In this document: piece by piece, positions 23,971-33,056 of the stretch
Layout of the letters: the number at the start of each line of letters is the position of its first letter
Position numbering within the stretch: position 1 is the first letter of the stretch
Assembly (NCBI GenBank): GCA_031398055.1
Contig: JANNMS010000216.1
Coordinates: 1 to 64,000, forward strand
Direction of reading: 5' to 3'
Source: M3007 sp031398055
GTDB taxonomy: Bacteria > Bacteroidota > Bacteroidia > Chitinophagales > Saprospiraceae
Length of the DNA stretch: 64,000 bases
Translations under genes and position numbers: made by a program
The notes under the pieces: generated by a model
What the model saw: only the letters and a program-made list of their open reading frames with translations
The model's database searches: none
Told to the model about the DNA's origin: nothing

Positions 23971-26775
23971 ATGAAAATGTACGACGTTCGTTTTTCCCTT
24001 TTTACTACCATTTTTTTGCTCGTTTTTTCGGGGCAAATTTTTTCCCAAACCAAAATTTTGAGCCAGCAAGACATCCACCGCTGGAAAAAAATTGAACAAG
24101 AAAAATTGAGTTCCGACGGGCGTTTCGTGGCCTACGTTTTGGAATCTGCCACGTCCGCCGACCCGATTTTGTGCGTCTGGGACAGTGCCACCGAATCCAC
24201 CCAAAAATTCCCGCGCGGCACCGAACCGCGTTTTTCAAACGATGCTAACTACTTGATTTTCAGGATAAAACAACCATTGGACACCCTAAAAACCTTGCGC
24301 CGGAAAAAGGTAAAAGACGATGATTTGCCAAAAGATTCGCTCGGAATTTTCAATTTGCAGACCCGGAAATTGGAAAAAATCGGCGGTGTGAAAAATTTTT
24401 CCACCCCCGAAAAATGGGACGGATACCTCGCTTTTCAACTCGAAACTGCCCCGCCCGACACGTCCGCCGCCGCAAAATCTGCCGCCAAAAAAATGAAAAA
24501 GGAAAACAAGGAAAATGGTTGGCGGCTCGTCGTCCGGCACCTCGAATCAGGTCGAAAAGACACCGTGCCGTTTGTCAAAGAATATGTTTTTGCCGAAAAA
24601 AATCCACGACTTTTTTTGGCCACGACCGGACGGGATTCGACGGTGCTGCCGGGCGTTTATTTTTTCGATTTTGAAAAAAGGCAACTTGCACCCGTGTTTT
24701 TGGGAAAAGGAAAATACCAAAAACTCGCGCTCGACAAAACCGGAAATCAGGCCGCTTTTTTGGCCGACCTCGATACTTCGAAAGCACGGATTCGCCCGTG
24801 GCAATTGGGTTTTTGGTCTGACAAAATGGCGGCTGCTGAACTGATTTCGGTTCGCCGCGACGCTGAATTTTTATTGAAAAATGAAAATGCAACGGTCAGT
24901 GAAAATGCAACGCCGAGGTTTTCAGACGACGGCTCGAAGTTGTTTTTTGGTATCGCACCTCCACCAGTTTTGAACGACACATTGCTTTTGCCAGAAGAAA
25001 TTGTCAACGTCGAAGTTTGGTCTTCACAGGATGATTATTTGTACACGATGCAAAAAAAGCGGCTCGACGAGGAGAAAAAACGCAGTTTTCCAGCCGTTTT
25101 TCGGACGGCAGAAAACCGTTTTGTGGCCGTTGGATCGGAGGATTTTCAGGTGCGTTTTACCGCCAGCCGCGATGCAGATTTGGCCTTGGTTTTTTCTGAA
25201 AAAAACTATTCGCAGCAGTTGATTTGGGATGGCGTGGCGCATCTCGATTTATTTGCCCTTGATTTGAAAACGGGAGATAAACAATTGATTGTTAAAAACT
25301 TGCGCGGCCAACCGCAAATTTCGCCGAGCGGAAAATATGCTTTTTGGTACAGCCAGCCGGACTCGGCTTGGTTTGTTTGGAATGCTCAAAACGCCCAAAT
25401 TTTACGGCTCACCGACAACCAAAACGAGAAGTTTTTTGACGAAGAAAACGACGTCCCGGACTTGCCCGATGCCTGCGGTTTTGCAGGTTGGTTGGCGAAT
25501 GACGAGGCCATTTTGATTTACGATAAATATGATATTTGGCAGTTTGGTTTGACCGGAAAACCTGCCGCCCGGCTGACGCGTGGCCGCGAAACCAAAACGA
25601 TTTTCAGGTATTTAAAACTCGACCCGGAAGAAAAATTTATCATGCCAGACTCTGAAATTTTGCTCCACCGTTTCAACGAAACCGACAAAACGGAAGGCTA
25701 CGATTGGTTGGATTTGGCTTCCGGAAAACAGACAAAATGGCAGTCGGGCAAATTTTCATTTTCTCGAAAACCAATGAAAGCCAGAAATTCTTGGGACATT
25801 TTGTTCACCCGCGAAAATTTTGAAACCTTCCCAGACCTTCAATTTTCTGGAAAAGGAAAGGTAAAACAGGTCAGCCGGGCAAACCCACAACAATCGGAAT
25901 ACGAGTGGGGCAGCATCGAATTGGTCGAATGGTTTTCGCTCGACGGGAAAAAATTGCAGGGCATGTTGGTGAAGCCGCCACATTTTGACCCCTCGAAAAA
26001 GTACCCGCTGCTCGTCAATTTTTACGAAAAATCATCGAACACTTTGATGGCTCACCGTGCGCCGGAAGCCCATCGTTCGCAAATAAATTACTCGATTTTC
26101 TCCTCGCGGGGCTACCTCGTTTTCAATCCAGACATTCCGTACCGCGAGGGTTATCCGGGTGAAAGTGCCACGAATTCTGTTTTGTCGGGCGTGTCGTTTT
26201 TGTTGTCCAAAGGTTTTGTGGATGAAAAACGGGTCGGAATTCAGGGACATTCGTGGGGCGGGTATCAGGCGGCGTATTTGATTACGAAAACCAACATTTT
26301 TGCCTGCGCCGAGGCTGGCGCGCCGGTCGTGAATATGTTTTCGGCCTACGGCGGAATTCGTTGGGAGTCCGGCCGCAGCCGAATTTTTCAATATGAACAC
26401 CAGCAAAGTCGTATCGGGGGCAGTATTTGGGAGTATCCGTTGCGGTATTTTGAAAATTCGCCGCTTTTTTCGCTCGATAAAATTCAAACGCCGACCCTGA
26501 TTTTGGCAAATGACAACGACGGCGCGGTGCCGTGGTACCAGGGCATCGAATTTTTCACTGGTTTGACGCGATTGGGAAAACCAGCGTGGCTTTTAAATTA
26601 CAATGAAGAGCCGCACTGGCCGGTGAAATTGCAAAACCGGCTCGATTTTCAGATTCGGATGGAGCAGTTTTTTGACCATTATTTGATGGGAAAACCGATG
26701 CCGCGATGGATGAAACGGGGTGTCCCGGCGATGGAAAAAGGGATTTTGCAGGGGCTCGAATTGGACGATGAATGA
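23971..26775 (+). CDS. S9 prolyl-oligopeptidase-family serine peptidase
   Basis: A 934-residue exported peptidase. Signal peptide ends near FSGQIFSQ. Residues 40-620 are a seven-bladed propeller with degenerate blades (SSDGRFVAYVLE, SPSGKYAFWYS). The C-terminal alpha/beta hydrolase carries Ser761 in GHSWGGYQ, Asp850 in ANDNDGAVPW and His882 in EPHWPVK. S9 members cut short peptides; the propeller limits access to small substrates. It is longer than typical dipeptidyl peptidases because of extra propeller segments. ATG 23971 is preferred: the longer frame includes the promoter word at 23942. Confidence 0.9.
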   Translation: MKMYDVRFSLFTTIFLLVFSGQIFSQTKILSQQDIHRWKKIEQEKLSSDGRFVAYVLESATSADPILCVWDSATESTQKFPRGTEPRFSNDANYLIFRIKQPLDTLKTLRRKKVKDDDLPKDSLGIFNLQTRKLEKIGGVKNFSTPEKWDGYLAFQLETAPPDTSAAAKSAAKKMKKENKENGWRLVVRHLESGRKDTVPFVKEYVFAEKNPRLFLATTGRDSTVLPGVYFFDFEKRQLAPVFLGKGKYQKLALDKTGNQAAFLADLDTSKARIRPWQLGFWSDKMAAAELISVRRDAEFLLKNENATVSENATPRFSDDGSKLFFGIAPPPVLNDTLLLPEEIVNVEVWSSQDDYLYTMQKKRLDEEKKRSFPAVFRTAENRFVAVGSEDFQVRFTASRDADLALVFSEKNYSQQLIWDGVAHLDLFALDLKTGDKQLIVKNLRGQPQISPSGKYAFWYSQPDSAWFVWNAQNAQILRLTDNQNEKFFDEENDVPDLPDACGFAGWLANDEAILIYDKYDIWQFGLTGKPAARLTRGRETKTIFRYLKLDPEEKFIMPDSEILLHRFNETDKTEGYDWLDLASGKQTKWQSGKFSFSRKPMKARNSWDILFTRENFETFPDLQFSGKGKVKQVSRANPQQSEYEWGSIELVEWFSLDGKKLQGMLVKPPHFDPSKKYPLLVNFYEKSSNTLMAHRAPEAHRSQINYSIFSSRGYLVFNPDIPYREGYPGESATNSVLSGVSFLLSKGFVDEKRVGIQGHSWGGYQAAYLITKTNIFACAEAGAPVVNMFSAYGGIRWESGRSRIFQYEHQQSRIGGSIWEYPLRYFENSPLFSLDKIQTPTLILANDNDGAVPWYQGIEFFTGLTRLGKPAWLLNYNEEPHWPVKLQNRLDFQIRMEQFFDHYLMGKPMPRWMKRGVPAMEKGILQGLELDDE

Positions 26776-26941
26776 TAAATAATGGTTTGAATTTTTTTAA
26801 AATTTGCCGATTTAAAAATATTTGTTTGAAAATATTTTGAAACAAAAAAGTTTAAAAATAAATTTGCTGCTGAAAATCAGTGGTTTATAAAATTGGTTTT
26901 TAAATTATCAACTTTATGTTTTCAAAATCAGGCAAGCAAAT

Positions 26942-27703
26942 ATGAAAAAACAGGCTGGACACAGACTTTATAATGTTCCGGAGGCTGAACTTTATGTTCG
27001 CTGCATGGAGTGTATTCGAAATGCCCACCGCGATCTCGAAGATTTTAAAAAATATGGCTACGGCGAGGAAAAACTGCGAGCATTCAAATCGATGTGCGAC
27101 CAATTTCAAAGTCTGCCCGACGACGATGAAATGGTGGGTGAACAAATGATTGGCACGGAGAAAAAGAATCAGGCGGCTGAAAATTTGCGCGTCGCCATTC
27201 GTTCTTTGATGACCCGTGTCAATTCAAAATACCACAACAAAAGTGGTCGCTACCGAAAATTTGGAACCCACAAAATGAAAGATTTTCCCGACCCACAACT
27301 CCTTTTTTGTGGTCGGCGCGTGGCGCGCGTGGCGAGACAACAGATTGATTTTCTGGCAGATACGGGTGTAAATGAATCGCTGATTCAACGAATTTTGGAT
27401 GCCTGCACGGCTTTCGAAACGGCTTTGAATATCCAACAGGACAAACTACACGACCGCGATATTTCGGTGGAACGGCGAATGGAGCAGGGCAATAAAATTT
27501 ACACTGAACTCGTCGCGCTTTGCGATATCGGCAAAGATATTTGGGCTGACCGCGATGCCGTGAAATACAACCAGTATTGTCTTTACGAAAGCAACGCCGA
27601 GCAAAAACGCGCCCACAAAGCAAAATTAGCGGGTGAAAAAATTACCGAAAAAATAACCAAAACCAATCCGCAACCGCAAAATGCAAGGCCGCAGCGATGG
27701 TAA
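26942..27703 (+). CDS. Uncharacterised 253-residue helical protein
   Basis: Not recognised. The sequence is predicted to be almost fully helical, charged and soluble, without signal peptide or membrane helix. It contains MECIRNAHRDLEDFKKYGYGEEKLRAFKSMCDQF near the start and a helical C-terminal half ending in an Asn/Gln/Pro tail. The pattern of long helices recalls four-helix bundle proteins, but no family motif is secure. An AT-rich 166-nt gap precedes it; a zinc-ribbon gene follows after 118 nt with a repeat copy between. Confidence 0.6.
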   Translation: MKKQAGHRLYNVPEAELYVRCMECIRNAHRDLEDFKKYGYGEEKLRAFKSMCDQFQSLPDDDEMVGEQMIGTEKKNQAAENLRVAIRSLMTRVNSKYHNKSGRYRKFGTHKMKDFPDPQLLFCGRRVARVARQQIDFLADTGVNESLIQRILDACTAFETALNIQQDKLHDRDISVERRMEQGNKIYTELVALCDIGKDIWADRDAVKYNQYCLYESNAEQKRAHKAKLAGEKITEKITKTNPQPQNARPQRW

Positions 27704-27708
27704 ATTGG

Positions 27709-27740
27709 GTGATTGGGGAATTGGTTATTGGGTAATTTGT
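27709..27740. repeat. Single copy of the GATTGGGGAATTGGTTATTGGG repeat word
   Basis: Two tandem relatives of the 15-bp word occur just after the helical protein gene, without a visible inverted partner. It belongs to the family at 14.4 and 44.2 kb. Confidence 0.55.
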
Positions 27741-27821
27741 CTGTTAGTTTTGAGATTTTGGGAAATTTTGGGCAAGTTGAAAATTTCACTACTTTTGAAT
27801 TCAAAATCAAAATTTGAATAA

Positions 27822-28091
27822 ATGGAACTCAAAATTCAATGCCCAAAATGCGAATGGATTCCGCACGCCAATTCAAAATGGGCGTGTTCTTGCGGACATT
27901 CTTGGAATACTTTCGATACCGGTGGCCGCTGTCCAAAATGCAAAAAACAATGGAATGACACGCAATGTCATGGCAGGTGGGAAGGTGGTTGCGGCGGTTG
28001 GTCGCCGCATTTGGATTGGTACGTTGGTTTGGATGATGCTTTGCTGGAAGCGATGCGGGAAGTTTGGTCGGAGAGATTGGTGGAAGCCTGA
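27822..28091 (+). CDS. Small zinc-ribbon-like protein
   Basis: An 89-residue protein with two Cys-pair knuckles typical of zinc ribbons: CPKC and CSCG near residues 7-29, and CPKCKKQW with a following Cys and several Gly-Trp residues. Up to nine cysteines could bind two metals. The C-terminal 25 residues form an acidic helix. No family with known function could be assigned. The reading frame is supported by the Cys pattern and by its place between two clear boundaries. Confidence 0.65.
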   Translation: MELKIQCPKCEWIPHANSKWACSCGHSWNTFDTGGRCPKCKKQWNDTQCHGRWEGGCGGWSPHLDWYVGLDDALLEAMREVWSERLVEA

Positions 28092-28110
28092 AGTTTTTAA
28101 CTACTATGTT

Positions 28111-28195
28111 TTTTAAACCACAAAGACACATAAGAACACATAAGGTGTTGAAAAACAACTTCTTATGTGTTCTTATGTGTCTTTGTGGTTTAAAA
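28111..28195. repeat. 34-bp perfect inverted repeat, related to 10.7 kb
   Basis: Arms 28111-28144 and 28162-28195 are exact reverse complements around a 17-nt loop. They contain AACCACAAAGACACATAAGA, close to the arm at 10672. It sits between the convergent zinc-ribbon and YfhO genes and may end both transcripts. Confidence 0.85.
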
Positions 28196-28213
28196 AGCAA
28201 ACTTGGTTTTTGC

Positions 28214-30775
28214 TTACTTTTTCTTTCTTGTTTCTTGTTTTTTCACCGGCGCAGGTTCGCGTTTTGCGGGCGAAACTATTTTTTCTGTCTTTATTTCTTC
28301 CTCAATTTCAGAAAGATTTGCCGCCGGTGCAATGCCATGTTTTTTAAACCAAACCCACATTCCGTAAAAAAATATCAACAAAACCAGCAGCGAAGCCGCC
28401 ATCGAAACCTTCTCGCCGAGGTAATAAGATTTTGGTTCAAAACGCATTTCAAATTTCTGATTTTGACCCGCCGGAAGTACCATTCCACGAAGCAAGTAAT
28501 TGACTTTCAAATATTTATGTTCGAGCGGCTGACCGTTTAGAAAAAATTTCCAACCTTTTTCAGCCGGGTAATAAATCTCCGGGAACACGGCCAATTGGTC
28601 GGTTGCTGCCGAATATTCGTACTCCATTTTGTCGGGATGGTATTTCACGATTTTGATGGAAGCCGTGCTGTCCGGTTGCATTTTGAAATTTTCGAGCGGG
28701 AACGAAAATGATTTTTGGACGAGCGCGGTGTCGCGGGTGTTCAAATTTCTGAGAGAAGCCAATTCCTCCTCCGGTGTGTCCACGATTTTTATGCCTTTTA
28801 CAAACCACGCCGCACCGCAGGCCTGTGGATTTTGCACCAGTTGTGGCCGATTTTCTTTATCCCGTGCGATGAGATATTTGGCATTGAACATGCCCAAAAC
28901 GTTGAGCATCGAGCCAAAATCGTACCCCCCTTTTGCATAAACAGAATCAATCACTTCTTGATACCGTTGGATTTTCACAGCACTGTACCCACTCAAACTT
29001 TTATGAAAAAAAGAAGTCAAGCCATTTCCAGTCAAACTTTTTGAAACATCCAAAACACGGTAGTGCAAATCTTGGTCTTGCAAAATTTCTTTATCAACTT
29101 GGGTTGCAATCGGGTCGGCGGTCGCTGTTTTTTTGTCTTGAAATTCGTCGCCCGAAAAACCACGTTTTGCCACGCCCCAGTGGTCGGCAAGAGCCAAAAC
29201 TGCCACCAACAAAACCGATACGCCTGATTTCAATTTGCCTTTTATATAAAAAAACAAAACCGCCGCCGCCGCCAAAATGAAAGCGAGCGAGCGAAAAGCA
29301 TCCGAACGAGCCATTGCGGCGCGGTCGTCAGAAAGAATATCGGGTAGATTTGGCATTTTAATTTGTGCTGCAAGATTTGCGTCGCCCGGTGTCGTGCCTC
29401 CACCAAAAATCATTGCCAAAAAGCAAAACGTCGCCGCGATGACAGCCGAAATTCCCAAGGCTCGCAATTTTTTGTCTTTTGAAATATCTTCATCAAAAAT
29501 TTTCTGCAAACCAAGCGCAGCCAGCCCCGCAAAACACAACTGCCCGATGCCCAAAGCCATCGAAACCGCCCGGAATTTGTTGAACATCGGAAAATAACTG
29601 TACAAAAAGTCGTTGAAAATAAAATTCCCACCCCACGAAATGATCACCGCAAAAATTCCCGACCAAAAAAGCCACCAATGTTCCGGGCCGCGCACCAAAA
29701 AAGTGCCGAGAAAAAACAGGAAACAAATGATTGCGCCAAAATAAATGGCCGTGCCAACGCCACTTTCACCGCCACCGTGGTACATCGCACTGGCAATTTG
29801 ATGGCCCAACTGCTTTTGCTCCACGGCATTTCGACCGCGCGACATCATTTCATAAAATTTTCCAGTTTGGATACTTTCGTTTGCACCGCCGCCCGCAGCA
29901 TGCGGAACAATCAAAGTCAAACTTTCTCTGATTCCATAACTATATCCTTGCGCGTAACTTTTTTCCAAACCATCACCTTTTGACTCTTTTTGTTTGAGTT
30001 CAGAGCGACCCCGAATCGTTTCAGAACCAAATTCATAGGTCGGCCAAAGCCGCGACAGGTTGCTGGCAAATCCCAAAAACAAGGCAATTGCCACCGTTCC
30101 GAGCCGCAGACCCCAATTTGCCATCGCCTGATGCCGAACCGCCCAAAACAGTTCGACCAAAAAATAAATCCCTATTATTAATATGGTGTAATACGTGATT
30201 TGAAAATGGTTGGCCATCACTTGCATCGCCGTGAAAAACGCCAAAACCCCGCCGCCGACCAAAAATCGTCCGGAAAAAACCAAAACCACCCCCGCCAAAA
30301 CGCCCGGCGCGAGTGCCAGTGCCGACATTTTTGTGGAGTGTCCGGCGTGCAAAATATCCATGTTGTACGACGTGATTCCGTATGCCAAAGCGCCAAAAAG
30401 TGCCACCCGCCAGTCCAATCGCAGCACTACCAAAAACAAATACATACAAAACATCGCTCCAAAAACATAAGCCCACAGGCTCTCAAATTTTTGGCCGAGG
30501 TAAATTATTTTAGAAAAAATTTCTGTAAAATTGCCTTTTGGTTTTGCATAAATTTGGTAAGTTGGCATTCCGCCAAATGTCGAATTTGTCCACTGCGGCA
30601 CTTGTCCATCAATTTCTTTGAAATGCATCAGTTCGGCCTGCATCCCGCGCGCCTGCTGATTATCATATTGCGGCAAGGCTTTTCCGCCGAAACTATTTTC
30701 AAAAAAATAGAGGCACGAAACCGCCAGCAAAATCGCCAGCGAAATGAGGTGAGGTAGGAATTTTTTAAAATCCAT
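28214..30775 (-). CDS. YfhO-family membrane protein
   Basis: An 853-residue polytopic inner-membrane protein with about 12-13 hydrophobic helices, beginning with the helix LISLAILLAVSCLYFF and followed by a long extracytoplasmic loop (the GGKALPQYDNQQARGMQAEL pattern), a cluster of helices, and a large C-terminal extracytoplasmic domain. This matches YfhO (a GT-C-like fold family). In Firmicutes YfhO is linked to glycosylation of lipoteichoic acid; in Bacteroidota its role is unknown. The C-terminal tail is Lys/Pro-rich and cytoplasmic. Upstream is a near-consensus promoter word TACCTTCG around 30825. Confidence 0.82.
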   Translation of the reverse strand: MDFKKFLPHLISLAILLAVSCLYFFENSFGGKALPQYDNQQARGMQAELMHFKEIDGQVPQWTNSTFGGMPTYQIYAKPKGNFTEIFSKIIYLGQKFESLWAYVFGAMFCMYLFLVVLRLDWRVALFGALAYGITSYNMDILHAGHSTKMSALALAPGVLAGVVLVFSGRFLVGGGVLAFFTAMQVMANHFQITYYTILIIGIYFLVELFWAVRHQAMANWGLRLGTVAIALFLGFASNLSRLWPTYEFGSETIRGRSELKQKESKGDGLEKSYAQGYSYGIRESLTLIVPHAAGGGANESIQTGKFYEMMSRGRNAVEQKQLGHQIASAMYHGGGESGVGTAIYFGAIICFLFFLGTFLVRGPEHWWLFWSGIFAVIISWGGNFIFNDFLYSYFPMFNKFRAVSMALGIGQLCFAGLAALGLQKIFDEDISKDKKLRALGISAVIAATFCFLAMIFGGGTTPGDANLAAQIKMPNLPDILSDDRAAMARSDAFRSLAFILAAAAVLFFYIKGKLKSGVSVLLVAVLALADHWGVAKRGFSGDEFQDKKTATADPIATQVDKEILQDQDLHYRVLDVSKSLTGNGLTSFFHKSLSGYSAVKIQRYQEVIDSVYAKGGYDFGSMLNVLGMFNAKYLIARDKENRPQLVQNPQACGAAWFVKGIKIVDTPEEELASLRNLNTRDTALVQKSFSFPLENFKMQPDSTASIKIVKYHPDKMEYEYSAATDQLAVFPEIYYPAEKGWKFFLNGQPLEHKYLKVNYLLRGMVLPAGQNQKFEMRFEPKSYYLGEKVSMAASLLVLLIFFYGMWVWFKKHGIAPAANLSEIEEEIKTEKIVSPAKREPAPVKKQETRKKK

Positions 30776-30950
30776 GATAAAATGGTAATGGTTTGACGTT
30801 GAATGTTGAAAATTTTGGGCGGCGGCGAAGGTAAATCACAAACCAGACCGAGTGAAATTTGTCAACTTCGGAAAACCATAATTGTTTGGAAACGGTGAAT
30901 TAGAGGTAACCATAAACCAGAATCGTCTACCGAATTTATCTTTACAGACA

Positions 30951-31421
30951 CTATTCATTGTGATACGGTTCGTTTTTCAAAATCGTCATCGCCCGATAAA
31001 GTTGTTCCATCAAAAACAGCCGCACCATTTGGTGAGAAAAAGTGAGTTTGGAAAGTGAGATTTTTTCCGCCGCTCGGGCATAAATTTCAGGAGAAAAACC
31101 AAACGCACCGCCGACCAAAAAAACCATCCGCCGACCGGGCGAAGCCAGTTTTTTTTCTAGCCAAACTGCCAACCCGACCGACGAAAACTCCTGCCCGCGC
31201 TCGTCCAACAAAACCAAAATGTCGTCGGGTTGGAGTTTTGACAAAATCATTTTGGCTTCTTCTTTTTTCAAAATTTCGCCGTCCTGAGTTTTCAATTTCA
31301 CGTCGGGCAGCAGCAAAACAGAACTTGGCAAATATCTGGCAAGTCGTTTTTCAAAAATCCCGATGCCAGTTTCGAGGTATTTTTCGGCGGTTTTGCCGAT
31401 GAACCAGATTTCTATTTTCAC
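30951..31421 (-). CDS. rlmH: 23S rRNA pseudouridine-1915 N3-methyltransferase
   Basis: A 156-residue SPOUT methyltransferase. LDERGQEFSSVGLAVWLEKK, FLVGGAFGFSPEIYARA and SLSKLTFSHQMVRLFLMEQLYRAMTILKNEPYHNE are the conserved trefoil-knot and C-terminal motifs of RlmH, and the length matches the family. It methylates a pseudouridine in helix 69 of 23S rRNA. It is divergent from guaB; the two -7 words at 31435 and 31485 lie close together. Confidence 0.95.
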   Translation of the reverse strand: MKIEIWFIGKTAEKYLETGIGIFEKRLARYLPSSVLLLPDVKLKTQDGEILKKEEAKMILSKLQPDDILVLLDERGQEFSSVGLAVWLEKKLASPGRRMVFLVGGAFGFSPEIYARAAEKISLSKLTFSHQMVRLFLMEQLYRAMTILKNEPYHNE

Positions 31422-31434
31422 AAAAAATTTTTTG

Positions 31435-31442
31435 CAAAAGTA
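31435..31442 (-). promoter_or_regulatory. Bacteroidota -7 element for rlmH
   Basis: CAAAAGTA (minus-strand TACTTTTG) lies 13 nt upstream of the rlmH start, allowing a very short leader. Confidence 0.55.
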
Positions 31443-31484
31443 TCGGCAATCGCAAATCGTAAATCTAAAATCGTAAATCTATTT

Positions 31485-31492
31485 TACCTTTG
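31485..31492 (+). promoter_or_regulatory. guaB: -7 element directly before the guaB start codon
   Basis: TACCTTTG ends 3 nt before the ATG at 31496. With usual spacing, transcription would begin at or just after the start codon, which suggests a leaderless guaB mRNA. Confidence 0.5.
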
Positions 31493-31495
31493 CAC

Positions 31496-32989
31496 ATGGA
31501 AATAAAGAAATCTACACCGCAGTCCAACCCAAAATTCTTGGGTTTCTCCCTCACTTTCGACGACGTTTTGCTCGTCCCCGCATTTTCAGAAGTCCTTCCC
31601 CGCGAGGTGGACATCTCTTCCCAACTCACTCGTGGCATCCGTTTGAACGTCCCGGTCGTCTCCGCAGCGATGGATACGGTGACCGAAAAGGCTTTGGCAA
31701 TTGCCATCGCCCGGCAAGGTGGACTCGGATTTATCCACAAAAACATGTCAATTGCCGACCAAGCCGACCAAGTTCGCTCGGTCAAACGCTCGGAATCGGG
31801 GATGATCATCGACCCGGTGACCTTGCCGCCGGAGGCAAAAGTGGGCGAGGCGCAGGCCTTGATGCGAAATTATTCCATCGGCGGCATCCCGATTACCAGT
31901 TTGGATGGCAAATTGGTGGGCATTTTGACCAACCGCGACCTGCGTTTTGAAGGCAATCCTAACAATTTGGTATCCGATTTAATGACTAAAAATAATTTGG
32001 TCACTGCGCCAATCGGTACAACTTTGGCGCAAGGTCGGGATATTTTGCAAAAACATAAAATTGAAAAATTGCCTGTTGTCGATGAAAACTACCGACTCGT
32101 TGGTTTGATAACTTACAAAGACATATTAAAAGGTGTCAGTTTCCCGAACGCCTGCAAGGACAGTTTTGGCCGATTGGTCGTCGGCGCGGCCGTCGGCGTG
32201 ACACACGACACGAACGACCGAGTTTCGGCTTTAGTCAAAGCAGGGGTGGACGTGATTTGTGTGGACACAGCGCACGGACATTCGCAAGGCGTGTTGACTG
32301 CGGTGAAAAATTTGAAAAAAAGATTTCCCGATGTTCAAATTATTGCTGGAAACGTGGCGACCGGCGAAGGCGCAAAAGCATTGGTCAAAGCAGGTGTGGA
32401 CGGCGTGAAAGTGGGCGTCGGCCCTGGCAGTATTTGCACGACTCGGATTGTTGCAGGTGTCGGCGTGGCGCAACTTTCAGCAATTTACAATGCTTCGCAA
32501 GCCATAAAAGGTTCGGGCGTTCCGATAATCGGCGACGGCGGGATTCGGTACACCGGCGATATTGTCAAAGCATTGACGGCAGGCGCAAGCTCGGTGATGG
32601 CAGGTTCATTATTTGCCGGCGTCGAAGAATCACCGGGAGAAACCATCATTTTTGACGGTCGAAAATTCAAATCTTACCGAGGCATGGGCAGCATTTCGGC
32701 GATGGACAAAGGTTCAAAAGACCGATATTTTCAAGATGTAGAAGACGATGTGAAAAAATTAGTCCCCGAAGGCATCGAAGGACGTGTGCCTTTTAAAGGC
32801 AGTTTGGCCGAGGTGATGGTGCAATATGTGGGTGGATTGCGCGCAGGAATGGGTTACTGCGGGGCACCGACGGTGGAATTTTTGCAGGAAAATGGGCAAT
32901 TTGTTCAAATCACAAATGCTGGCATGGTTGAAAGTCATCCACACAACATTGTCATTACCCGGGAGGCACCGAATTATTCACGGCTTTAA
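31496..32989 (+). CDS. guaB: Inosine-5'-monophosphate dehydrogenase
   Basis: A 497-residue IMP dehydrogenase, the first committed step of GMP synthesis, converting IMP to XMP with NAD+. LTFDDVLLVPAFSEVLP is the family start signature; two CBS domains follow at about residues 95-210; the catalytic loop is KVGVGPGSICTTRIVAGVG with the active-site Cys, and YRGMGSISAM lies in the flap region. The length is normal for the two-CBS form. ATG 31496 is chosen as the only Met in front of the TFDDVLL motif; a TTG two codons earlier lies within the promoter word. A hairpin follows the stop. Confidence 0.97.
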   Translation: MEIKKSTPQSNPKFLGFSLTFDDVLLVPAFSEVLPREVDISSQLTRGIRLNVPVVSAAMDTVTEKALAIAIARQGGLGFIHKNMSIADQADQVRSVKRSESGMIIDPVTLPPEAKVGEAQALMRNYSIGGIPITSLDGKLVGILTNRDLRFEGNPNNLVSDLMTKNNLVTAPIGTTLAQGRDILQKHKIEKLPVVDENYRLVGLITYKDILKGVSFPNACKDSFGRLVVGAAVGVTHDTNDRVSALVKAGVDVICVDTAHGHSQGVLTAVKNLKKRFPDVQIIAGNVATGEGAKALVKAGVDGVKVGVGPGSICTTRIVAGVGVAQLSAIYNASQAIKGSGVPIIGDGGIRYTGDIVKALTAGASSVMAGSLFAGVEESPGETIIFDGRKFKSYRGMGSISAMDKGSKDRYFQDVEDDVKKLVPEGIEGRVPFKGSLAEVMVQYVGGLRAGMGYCGAPTVEFLQENGQFVQITNAGMVESHPHNIVITREAPNYSRL

Positions 32990-33013
32990 AAGGTTTGGGA
33001 CTTTGGAAGTTGA

Positions 33014-33048
33014 GGGGGTTTGGAGGACATGAAGTCTTCCAAACCCCC
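33014..33048. terminator. Terminator after guaB
   Basis: GGGGGTTTGGAGGA (33014-33027) pairs with TCTTCCAAACCCCC (33035-33048) with one G:U pair. It lies between the guaB stop and the 3' end of the AP2-domain gene on the other strand. Confidence 0.7.
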
Positions 33049-33056
33049 AAATTTTC

